From a virus, in IMG/VR virus record IMGVR_UViG_3300010885_032667, positions 1 to 20,485 of that record: 20,485 nt of DNA. One strand, 5' to 3'. The position numbers were made by a program, and so were the translations under genes. Positions within the stretch are counted from its first letter, which is position 1, and every line of letters starts with the position of its first letter. Shown piece by piece: positions 14,311 to 20,485 of this stretch. The notes below the pieces were generated by a model. It was not told the DNA's origin. It did no database searches and saw only the letters and a program-made list of their open reading frames with translations.

Positions 14311-17300
14311 TTGCAGATGTTGTTACACCTAATAGATACAATAGTATTCTAACCAATATCAATACTGTATTAAAAACTAACTATGGATATACCAGCATAC
14401 AAAGTGTGCTTACAACCTCCGGTACCACAGTAACGGCTAAACAATGGAACGATCTTTATTACGATCTTAATAGATGTATAGTTCATCAAACTGGAGAACA
14501 ATTAAAAGTTACAGGATTTCCAGCAACATCTAATCTTATTCTTACAGCCGATGCTGTTAACACATTAGTTGATAAATCTAATCAGATAGTGACTAATAGT
14601 ACATCTGTAGCTGATAACCAATTGATTAGCAATTCTGTTAATGGTATTAGTACATTAACTTTGCCCTGGGGTAATACTCGACGCCATCGAGTTAAGCATA
14701 CCTGGCCTAGTCAAACTTTTGCAACTTACTTTTTTAATCTAGGTGGTAAAATTGCCGTAAGATTAAGTTATCCTGATATAGTATATACTGGAGAAGATTT
14801 ACTTTGGAAAAATCTTATTGATGACGTAAATGCTGCATTAGATGCTAGACTGTATGGACCTCAAGATTTCTTAATAGGCTCACCTGTATCAATTACTAGA
14901 AGTTCTGGTAGCGAAAACATCACAGTTAATTTTACTAAAACTAATTCTACCCAAACGCTCACAGAAGTTGTACTAACCAAAGACGGCAGTCTTGCAACAG
15001 CTAACATAGATGTTACTAGCACTGTTGAGTTTAGATATTCAACTGAGCTTCCGTCAGCTTCATTGGCCGGTGGAGGTGTTGCCTGTATTGGTTTACCACA
15101 AACAGAAAAAGTTATTGGATTAGATAATAGTGTAGGTGGTGGTGTTTTGATACAAACAAAAATTCTACAAGTAACACCAAATCCTATTACTATTAGTATG
15201 CCCAGTGGAACTAGCAGTACTGCTACAGTAACATTAACCAATCAAGGTAATACTGCTATGGCTATTACTAGTATTAATGCTAGTATTCCTGCAGGGTCTG
15301 GACTAGTCTCTGCAATACAGTCTAAGAGTTGGTCTACACCTACATTAACATTAGCAGGAAATGGCGGAACTGCTACCTTTAATGTTGTATATTCTAATTC
15401 TCCTAAACAAGGTACATTTAATTCTGTATTGACAGTAGTAGGCGATAATGACACTGGATACACCACTACTCCTATAAACTTAACAGTCACTGAACCGCTA
15501 TTTGATTTTAATTTTAGTCCTGCTAATATTAACATAACGGCAAGGGCTCCCTCCATAACAACTCAGTATGTTACTATAGTTGCCAACGGTTCTTATTCAG
15601 CAAGTTTTACAGATCCAGTGTTTACACAAGATTCACATAATTTCTTTACAATGACTTTTAATAGGCCTTCTATGTCTATGTTGTTGTCATTCAATCCACA
15701 GGCTTATAAGATTAATGGAACATATACCGCCACCGTGAGACTAACATTAACGGGTAACTTAGGAACTAGACCAATTACTAAAACATTGACTTTCACAGCA
15801 GTAAGGGGTCTCAATGATCAATCTAGTCACCTTGGTCATTGGATGAGTCCTCAAGCAGAATATAACTCAGTAATTGGAATGAGTTATGATATTATAGAAG
15901 GAAGCAGATATCTCACAGTGGGTTTTGGTTTAGACGGCGATCCTAATAGTAAAACTTTATTAAAAGATAATCCTAATTTATTAACAACAAATACATTAGG
16001 AATTACTGCCGATGACAAATATTTTAATGGTGGAGCTATAAATGGACCCGTATTATATTCTGTAGTACAAAATTCTAGCTATAGTAGTTTTTATAATCAG
16101 TACGGTGGGTGGATACGAGCAAATACTGCTGCACCAACAGGTATAAATTTTACAAGAGGATATAAATTTTCTACCACAGTAGCAGGAATTTATACTTGGG
16201 AAGTTTCAGCAGCTGGTTCAGGTTCATTTACTATAAACAATGATCGTTCTATGTCTGCTGCTAGTAATTCTCCTACTACTAGCACCAAAGGTACAAAAAT
16301 TCTAGGGGTAGGAAATCATACGGTCGCATTTGATTTAACAGGCTCACCAAGTTTTACTAGTTCGGGAATAGCTATAAGAATTATGGATCCCAATGGAGAA
16401 GAAATTTGGAGCACTAAAAATGCCATAAGATATAATAATCCTTATGCTAATTGGGCAGAAGTATATAGGATGCCAATAATTGGTCAGTTAACCGGAAAGG
16501 CATTGGTACTACAAAGTCTATATTTCTGTATAAAAGATACTGCTGCAAATAGATCAACAGCTGATGGTGAAATTCCTATTGCAACACGTTGGGGATTTTG
16601 GTTTGGAGCAAAATATACCGCCTCTTTAGGATCATTATTCACTGTGAAAGATGACGGATTTGGAAATCTTTCAATAGTAATAAATGCTAAGAGTGGAATT
16701 ACCGGAACTGTAAAAAATAAAGATCTAGATGTAACAGCTAGAAATATACCATACTCTAGTTGGTATTATTCTGCTAGAGGAACTCGATATTCACAATTAG
16801 AATCTGGTCCTATTAACTCCAATGGGGTAGCAGACAGTAACGGTACGTATACACATAAATTTACAGGTTTTGATAGTGCAGGTAATGTTACAACAACCGT
16901 TGTACCTTTTCCTAAACAAGGAGAAGAATTAATATATCAAGAAGCAGATAATCCCTATGCTGGTATTACCCCAAACCCTACTGATCCTGAATCTTTTGAT
17001 TGGAAAGGTGCTGTAGTTGATGCAGCCGTAACATGGGTTGAAGTTGCAGTTGTTGCTGATGCGGTATATCTTGGCGCAGTATATGCCCTTGGTGCCGACG
17101 CTGTTGTTACAGCCGGCGCTGCATATGTTGCTTCGGCGGTTGGCGGATTTACTCTGGCCGAAGCCGCCATCACAGTTTTGGGTTGGACTGGTGGTATGTG
17201 TTTCATTGGCAATACAATAGTTGATATGTTTGATGGTACACAAAAACCTATACAGGAAATTACCATAGGTGATAACGTGTTTAATCATAATAAGACTAAA

Positions 17301-17720
17301 GTCAATACAGTGACCTTTGTTATTAAAAATAATTATACAGGTAATTTATATAGCCCAGATAAATCTATTCTGCCATTTGGTACATTACACCATCCATTAA
17401 TAGTAGATGAAAAACTAGTTAGCTATGTTCCAAAATATGTAGAAGATAATATGCCTTGGTTAGGTAAATGTGAACTAATAAGCAGTGAAACCATTGATAG
17501 CGTTGAAAATACTCCAGTTTATAATTTGTTAGTCAACGGTGATGGTACATATACTGTTAATGGTATCGGAACTACTTCAGTATTTAATAACGGCGGCAAA
17601 TTGATCAAAGATCTAGAACAAGGGTTAATTACTCCAGAAAAGGCTTTGGAAACACTACGCTATCATCATGATGCTGGCGGTAAAACACTACAAGAATGGT
17701 ATTTGGCAAACAAACTATAA
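11874..17720 (+). CDS. giant Ig-repeat virion protein with C-terminal Hint domain
   Basis: A 1948 aa protein, likely a large tail or fibre component. Residues 1-812 are eight Ig-like repeats of 98-103 aa, of the bacterial Big_12 type (core: AGxTATITFxLSExSTxF, SDVxVxGG, SYTATFTP). Residues ~815-1090 resemble a conserved marine-phage virion module (YNSILTNINTVL, QWNDLYYDL, HQTG, TWPSQTFATYFFNLGGKI). Two further Ig-like segments cover ~1097-1310; 1313-1700 is unrecognised. Residues 1712-1775 are an Ala/Val-rich hydrophobic stretch. A Hint autoprocessing domain starts at C1776 (CFIGNTIVDMFDG), with a TxxH block at T1837-H1840, YNLLVNGDGTYTVNGI, and N1905. A 41-44 aa tail follows. The usual penultimate His of the C-terminal block is Phe (VFNN), so C-terminal cleavage may be weakened. 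No signal peptide. Confidence 0.75.
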   Translation: MASPTISISSNKSPVLAGETATITFALSESSTDFTSGDVSVTNGSLSSFSGTGTNYTATFTPLTNSNLFSTISVAAGAFRNSANETNVAASYSLSVNTVVSAPTNVNVTVTDTVPPTLSITSNKSIVTIGQTATLTFNLSEVATDFTSGDVTVTGGTVSNFSGSGTSYTATFTPTANSTTNGVISVAVGTFSDPAGNKNATGATYTITVDTTVPTISISASPTTLTAGQKSLITFTLSKTSTDFTLSDITSTTGSLAEFQGTGTSYSVVFTPVAGSNSSSTISVASGAFHDANSVANDTGASVTITSGTVVPTISITSNPSTLIAGQTSVITFTLSASSTNFTADDIGVTNGVIGNFTGSGTSYTANFSPFPNINTTGTVSVPASSFSDATGNSNAASASTTLTINTVIPTIAIVSDKYVLGISQTATLTFTLSESSTNFVASDVIVTGGTISNFSGSGRSYTATFTPTSNTSITAEVKVDPAKFTNAAGNSNSVGASVKIAINSSITGVTAPTLSITSDTASLTAGKFATITFILSQPSNNFIATDITYSGGILSNFTGRDSVYTAIFTPTNNSTNPGVISVSSNKFSNSNNVFNTLGATANISIDTTNIIPPRIAITSDKNSLSVGETANITFSLSASSKDFVDSDITVSGGTLSPLIGSVDYFTAVFTPASNSTTNGVISVASNKFSDSLGNFNVDGSDANNTVTITVNTVIRPSAQISSSRIDFISGTTSTVTFSLSSTSTNFIASDVVVSGGTLTNFAGSGKTYTATFTPNPTSKINGVITVPAGSFTDLNTVTNIASTLTVSINTLIADVVTPNRYNSILTNINTVLKTNYGYTSIQSVLTTSGTTVTAKQWNDLYYDLNRCIVHQTGEQLKVTGFPATSNLILTADAVNTLVDKSNQIVTNSTSVADNQLISNSVNGISTLTLPWGNTRRHRVKHTWPSQTFATYFFNLGGKIAVRLSYPDIVYTGEDLLWKNLIDDVNAALDARLYGPQDFLIGSPVSITRSSGSENITVNFTKTNSTQTLTEVVLTKDGSLATANIDVTSTVEFRYSTELPSASLAGGGVACIGLPQTEKVIGLDNSVGGGVLIQTKILQVTPNPITISMPSGTSSTATVTLTNQGNTAMAITSINASIPAGSGLVSAIQSKSWSTPTLTLAGNGGTATFNVVYSNSPKQGTFNSVLTVVGDNDTGYTTTPINLTVTEPLFDFNFSPANINITARAPSITTQYVTIVANGSYSASFTDPVFTQDSHNFFTMTFNRPSMSMLLSFNPQAYKINGTYTATVRLTLTGNLGTRPITKTLTFTAVRGLNDQSSHLGHWMSPQAEYNSVIGMSYDIIEGSRYLTVGFGLDGDPNSKTLLKDNPNLLTTNTLGITADDKYFNGGAINGPVLYSVVQNSSYSSFYNQYGGWIRANTAAPTGINFTRGYKFSTTVAGIYTWEVSAAGSGSFTINNDRSMSAASNSPTTSTKGTKILGVGNHTVAFDLTGSPSFTSSGIAIRIMDPNGEEIWSTKNAIRYNNPYANWAEVYRMPIIGQLTGKALVLQSLYFCIKDTAANRSTADGEIPIATRWGFWFGAKYTASLGSLFTVKDDGFGNLSIVINAKSGITGTVKNKDLDVTARNIPYSSWYYSARGTRYSQLESGPINSNGVADSNGTYTHKFTGFDSAGNVTTTVVPFPKQGEELIYQEADNPYAGITPNPTDPESFDWKGAVVDAAVTWVEVAVVADAVYLGAVYALGADAVVTAGAAYVASAVGGFTLAEAAITVLGWTGGMCFIGNTIVDMFDGTQKPIQEITIGDNVFNHNKTKVNTVTFVIKNNYTGNLYSPDKSILPFGTLHHPLIVDEKLVSYVPKYVEDNMPWLGKCELISSETIDSVENTPVYNLLVNGDGTYTVNGIGTTSVFNNGGKLIKDLEQGLITPEKALETLRYHHDAGGKTLQEWYLANKL

Positions 17721-17813
17721 TTTTACCAAACTTACTTGACTTTCTATCAATAATAAACTAAACTAGCATTTTATTGATAACTAATTAACCGCTAACACGA
17801 GAAGGAGGTCTTT
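17721..17813. other. AT-rich gap with inverted repeat
   Basis: This 93 nt gap separates the giant gene from the lysis-like genes. It holds a 9 bp inverted repeat, TATCAATAA at 17745-17753 and TTATTGATA at 17771-17779, with an 18 nt loop. The stem is nearly all A-T and not followed by a clear U-run, so it is a poor intrinsic terminator and might be an operator or chance. No NATAAATA promoter was found here. Confidence 0.3.
17802..17809 (+). promoter_or_regulatory. strong Shine-Dalgarno AAGGAGGT
   Basis: A full-length anti-16S match 4 nt before the ATG at 17814, the strongest ribosome site in the window. It fixes the start of the SleB-like gene and contrasts with the absent or weak sites before the structural genes. 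Confidence 0.85.
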
Positions 17814-18386
17814 ATGACTACTATTGCGCTAGACAGGGAACAAGCTGATAAAAGAATATCAGCAGTCAAAGTTGTTAACACTATGTTAATGCTTGCAGCA
17901 TTTATCTGTAGTGTATTATTGCTACAATGGGCAGTAACTGACAAACTATCCCGAACCGAAGTAACTGGAACAAGCCAGATTACTGCCGAAATGAGAGAAC
18001 GACAATTAAGTTGTCTCGCTAAAAATATATATCACGAAGCTGGTAGCGAACCTTTTGAAGGTAAAGTAGCTGTGGCCCAAGTGACATTAAATCGTGCTAA
18101 CAACAGTCAATTCCCTGGCGATGTTTGCAAGGTTATTTTTCAAAAGAATGTTTTCTATGAAAAGGTAGTATGCCAATTTAGTTGGGTATGTGATAGAGAA
18201 GTATCATTCAGACCTACCAATCGTGCTAACTATAATGAAAGCATGATTGCCGCCCAAAAAGTTCTACTAGAAGACTATCGTTTACCTAGTTTGAAGAACG
18301 CTTTATTTTATCATGCGGATTATATAAATCCTGGATGGAAGAAAGAGAAAGTAGCTAAAATTGGACATCATATTTTTTACAAGTAA
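17814..18386 (+). CDS. membrane-anchored SleB-type cell wall hydrolase
   Basis: A 190 aa peptidoglycan hydrolase of the Hydrolase_2/SleB family (PF07486), which cuts the glycan strand as a lytic transglycosylase-type enzyme. The family core runs from ~C67 to the end: CLAKNIYHEAGSEPFEGKVA holds the catalytic glutamate E75, followed by VAQVTLNRANNSQFPGDVC, CQFSWVCD and ALFYHADYINPGW. C120 and C126 could form a disulfide. Residues ~20-41 (VVNTMLMLAAFICSVLLLQW) are one hydrophobic segment with a basic N-terminal side, so the enzyme is probably anchored in the inner membrane facing the periplasm, as in signal-anchor endolysins. It has a very strong ribosome site. It may act as the phage endolysin; a virion-associated entry lysin is the alternative. 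Confidence 0.85.
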   Translation: MTTIALDREQADKRISAVKVVNTMLMLAAFICSVLLLQWAVTDKLSRTEVTGTSQITAEMRERQLSCLAKNIYHEAGSEPFEGKVAVAQVTLNRANNSQFPGDVCKVIFQKNVFYEKVVCQFSWVCDREVSFRPTNRANYNESMIAAQKVLLEDYRLPSLKNALFYHADYINPGWKKEKVAKIGHHIFYK

Positions 18387-18395
18387 GGAAACAAA

Positions 18396-18716
18396 ATGGA
18401 ATTCATAGATCGTATCAGTCACATCCCTGGTCAAATTTATAAATGGTTGCAGGATCACATTGGACATATCAGCGCCCATACATTGGGATGGATCACTATC
18501 ATTCTACTGCACTTTGCCAGCATCCCCACGTTGATTGCTGTGCTAATGGCGCAGAGTGATAAGCTGCCGCCGGTGGATCTTATGGTGTTTGTTTGGAGCG
18601 GATTACTTACTTTATTCTTCAAGAGTTTGATCGAGCGTAACTTCTTATATGTGGCCACTATTTGCCTAGGATTTGCTGCACAAACTTTGATTATGGGGTT
18701 AATCCTTTTTAAATAG
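18396..18716 (+). CDS. small membrane protein, possible holin
   Basis: A 106 aa protein with about three predicted membrane helices: residues ~30-50 (LGWITIILLHFASIPTLIAVL), ~60-76 (VDLMVFVWSGLLTLFFK) and ~84-105 (FLYVATICLGFAAQTLIMGLIL). The N-terminus (MEFIDRISHIPGQIYKWL) is amphipathic. It lies 9 nt after the SleB-like gene and has its own ribosome site (TAAGGA, 18384-18389, overlapping that gene's stop). Size, topology and location next to a peptidoglycan hydrolase fit a class I-type holin that releases or activates the lysin. No sequence motif proves this; it could be another accessory membrane protein. Parts of the gene are richer in G and C than its neighbours. Confidence 0.6.
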   Translation: MEFIDRISHIPGQIYKWLQDHIGHISAHTLGWITIILLHFASIPTLIAVLMAQSDKLPPVDLMVFVWSGLLTLFFKSLIERNFLYVATICLGFAAQTLIMGLILFK

Positions 18717-18719
18717 TCA

Positions 18720-20168
18720 ATGACTACTCAACATTGTATAATATTAAACTCTAGCAGTATGGCTAGAGCTGTGGGTCCTTATAGGATGGCCACTTTTCTA
18801 AAAGATCATAATTGGGACTGTGAAATTATTGATTATTTTGAATATTGGAAACCTGGATATTTAGAAGATTACATTAAACGTAAAATAACTTCGGATACAA
18901 AATGGATAGGTATTTCATATACCTGGATGGTTGAAAAATCTGAAAAAGTTATAGCCCTTGTTAGTTTTATTAAAAGTATAAGATCTGATCTATTGGTTAT
19001 AATTGGCGGTCAAAGTCCCTATTATAAAGATCTAGGAGCAGACTATTACATATTTGGTTATGCAGAATATGCCACACTTAAAGTATTAGACTACGAGTTT
19101 GGAGATGGAACCCTACCTTTTTACACCAAACTGTTTAATGGTAGATATATAGATGCTTTGCATAACTATCCATCACACGATCTTAAAGATTATTCTATAA
19201 GATTTCAAGATAATGATTTTATATCTGATAAAGATATATTAACTATCGCATTTAGTCGAGGTTGTAAATTTAAATGTGATTTTTGTACATTTCCATTCAT
19301 CGGTATTAAAGAAGATACATCTACATCTGAAGAGATATTGTATCGTGAATTGATGGAAAATTATCAAAAGTGGGGAGTCAAGAATTATTATATCACTGAT
19401 GAAACCCTCAATGATCGAACAGAAAAATTGATAAAAATAAAAAATGTTATTCAACGTTTAGATTTTCAACCAAATCTAACTGGTTTTGTTAGGGCAGATT
19501 TATTAAAAAGTCATCCCGAGCATATGGAATTATTGGCAGAGTCTAGAGTTTGGGGACAATATTATGGTCTAGAAACATTTTGTAGAGATGCTGGTAAATC
19601 TATTGGTAAAGGTCTACATCCAGATATTGTAAAAGAAAATGTATTGAATATACGCGACTACTTTAAAAAGAATTTAGGGTTGTATCGTGGTTCAATCTCT
19701 ATGATTGCCGGATTGCCTTATGAGTCATTAGATAGTATGCGCGAAAGTCAAAAATGGTTAGAAGAAAATTGGGATGATCAATTTGCATTTTGGTATCCCT
19801 TGCAAATTTTAAACGCTCCAAATGGTGTTGGCGCATTATCGGCTATGGGTAAAGATTTTTCCAAATATGGTTATAGAGAAATGCAAGATTCTGAAAAAGT
19901 AAACAGGATTAAAGAAAGTGCATTATATGATCATGAAGTAACCTGGGAAAATGATCATACTAATATATTTGAAGTTCGAAAACTAATTCAAGAAGAATTT
20001 ACTTTTAAATTTAAATTGGGTGGTTTTGTCCTATGGCCACTATTACCCTATATACCTTTTAATAAATTAATGCAGGTGGAATACGATGATTCTAAATTGA
20101 ACATAGAAGCAGCTCAGCCGTTAACTGACAGAATTTCTAGATATATTAATTTAAAATACAAAAATTAA
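18720..20168 (+). CDS. B12-binding-like radical SAM protein
   Basis: A 482 aa radical SAM enzyme. The cluster motif is CKFKCDFC (C182, C186, C189), the CxxxCxxC that binds a 4Fe-4S cluster and S-adenosylmethionine. Residues 1-130 form a Rossmann-like domain of the cobalamin-binding type found in such enzymes (LVIIGGQSPYYKDLGADYYI, then FGYAEYA), but the DxHxxG cobalamin motif is not seen. Later blocks (YYITDETLNDRTEKL, QYYGLETF, ISMIAGLPYESLDSM) fit the radical SAM barrel. These enzymes methylate or rearrange unreactive carbons; the substrate is unknown. It starts 3 nt after the membrane gene, with an IscA-like Fe-S carrier gene nearby downstream. The C-terminal ~100 residues are unrecognised. 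Confidence 0.8.
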   Translation: MTTQHCIILNSSSMARAVGPYRMATFLKDHNWDCEIIDYFEYWKPGYLEDYIKRKITSDTKWIGISYTWMVEKSEKVIALVSFIKSIRSDLLVIIGGQSPYYKDLGADYYIFGYAEYATLKVLDYEFGDGTLPFYTKLFNGRYIDALHNYPSHDLKDYSIRFQDNDFISDKDILTIAFSRGCKFKCDFCTFPFIGIKEDTSTSEEILYRELMENYQKWGVKNYYITDETLNDRTEKLIKIKNVIQRLDFQPNLTGFVRADLLKSHPEHMELLAESRVWGQYYGLETFCRDAGKSIGKGLHPDIVKENVLNIRDYFKKNLGLYRGSISMIAGLPYESLDSMRESQKWLEENWDDQFAFWYPLQILNAPNGVGALSAMGKDFSKYGYREMQDSEKVNRIKESALYDHEVTWENDHTNIFEVRKLIQEEFTFKFKLGGFVLWPLLPYIPFNKLMQVEYDDSKLNIEAAQPLTDRISRYINLKYKN

Positions 20169-20183
20169 AGTAGATTTAATTTA

Positions 20184-20191
20184 AATAAATA
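20184..20191 (+). promoter_or_regulatory. T4-type late promoter candidate
   Basis: AATAAATA ends 5 nt before the ATG at 20197, the same spacing as at 2564 and 2625. The flanking sequence is AT-rich, and no Shine-Dalgarno precedes the ATG. Confidence 0.45.
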
Positions 20192-20196
20192 AAACT

Positions 20197-20448
20197 ATGC
20201 GAGCCACAGAATTCATTTTAGAAAAGACCATAGCTGCACCCACTTCTAGCCAGTGCTCAGTGGGCATATCCCGTCTCAGCAATGTTCGATATAGTCAATG
20301 TGTAAGCCACGGATTGCTTAAACACGACAGTGATCATACAGCTGGTACAGGTACCCAAGGTAAAAAGGGTACGGGAGTTAAACTAAAGGGTCGCAAAGTT
20401 AAAAGTTCATTACACGGCGGCACAGTCAAAGACTACGACGGTAAATGA
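20197..20448 (+). CDS. MRATEFI-type small phage protein
   Basis: An 83 aa protein of unknown function. It begins MRATEFILE, an N-terminal tag that recurs at the start of otherwise unrelated proteins in marine myoviruses (by recollection). The middle has paired Cys and His (SSQCSVG, SQCVSHGLLKHDSDH) that could bind a metal. The C-terminal half is basic and glycine-rich (GTQGKKGTGVKLKGRKVKSS), which suggests nucleic-acid or capsid-interior binding. A late-promoter-like site lies 5 nt upstream. Its stop overlaps the ATG of the IscA-like gene in an ATGA arrangement, so translation of the two is probably coupled. Confidence 0.6.
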   Translation: MRATEFILEKTIAAPTSSQCSVGISRLSNVRYSQCVSHGLLKHDSDHTAGTGTQGKKGTGVKLKGRKVKSSLHGGTVKDYDGK

Positions 20449-20485
20449 TTTCTCTCACTGAATCAGCAGCAAATAAAGTCAAACA
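20445..20485 (+). CDS. IscA/HesB-type Fe-S carrier (partial, 5' end)
   Basis: Only the first 13 codons are in the window: MISLTESAANKVK. This closely matches the start of A-type iron-sulfur carriers (IscA/HesB/ErpA family), which hold and deliver Fe-S clusters. The cysteine ligands lie beyond the window and cannot be checked. The ATG overlaps the stop of the MRATEFI gene by 4 bp. IscA-like genes are known in cyanophages and other marine myoviruses. Here it lies near a radical SAM gene that needs a 4Fe-4S cluster. Confidence 0.7.
   Translation, partial: MISLTESAANKVK

Noticed and set aside
12038-15556. Several Val/Leu-rich minus-strand open frames inside the Ig-repeat gene
   Set aside because: They repeat with the Ig units and reflect reverse reading of Thr/Ser/Asn codons. 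The plus-strand frame is continuous with clear domains.
16929-17288. Overlapping minus-strand frames opposite the hydrophobic stretch and Hint start
   Set aside because: Two different frames are open over the same DNA and neither has a start signal or domain; the plus-strand product is well supported.
17745-17779. Intrinsic terminator after the giant gene
   Set aside because: The inverted repeat is nearly all A-T with an 18 nt loop and no U-run, too weak to call a terminator; it is kept only as a note on the gap.

Overview
The window looks like part of the late, structural region of a tailed phage (Caudoviricetes). The best fit is an AT-rich marine virus of the broad T4-like myovirus or pelagiphage/cyanophage type. 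Three things point there: glycine-rich and Ig-like tail proteins, T4-type late promoter sequences (NATAAATA) in front of several structural genes, and a mix of small accessory enzymes typical of marine myoviruses (2-oxoglutarate oxygenases, cupins, a radical SAM protein, an IscA-like carrier, heptosyltransferase-like proteins). No tRNA, rRNA, CRISPR array, integrase or transposase was seen. The host cannot be named from this sequence.

Layout. Positions 1-219 are non-coding and hold a short repeat present three times. A 2OG-oxygenase-like gene (220-771) converges on a minus-strand block read right to left: a fibre-like structural protein (2564-1935), a nucleotidyltransferase-like protein (1921-1340) and a 2OG oxygenase (1358-768). 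A 60 bp divergent region (2565-2624) carries late-promoter-like sites facing both ways. The plus-strand block 2625-10025 holds three fibre/adhesin proteins that share an N-terminal module, several small unknown proteins (one of 36 aa at 4563-4673), a ferritin-like PF10118-type protein, another double-stranded beta-helix oxygenase-like protein, two nearly identical cupins, and a collapsed remnant of a fourth fibre gene.

A minus-strand block (11788-10028) encodes two GT-B/heptosyltransferase-like proteins with a 52 aa protein between them. The plus strand then carries one giant gene (11874-17720, 1948 aa): eight Ig-like repeats, a phage virion module, more beta-rich segments, an Ala/Val-rich hydrophobic stretch, and a C-terminal Hint (intein/hedgehog-type) autoprocessing domain. 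After it come a membrane-anchored SleB-type cell wall hydrolase, a small multi-pass membrane protein, a B12-binding-like radical SAM enzyme, a short MRATEFI protein, and the first 13 codons of an IscA/HesB-type Fe-S carrier that runs off the end.

How the parts may work together (inference). Most of the window is host-recognition and tail-decoration machinery. Iron enzymes and sugar-transferase-like proteins are interleaved with fibre genes, which suggests modification of virion proteins or of surface glycans. The duplicated cupin and the fibre remnant show that the adhesin cassette has recently been expanded and trimmed. The most unusual element is the Ig-repeat/Hint giant protein, whose layout resembles secreted autoprocessing proteins.
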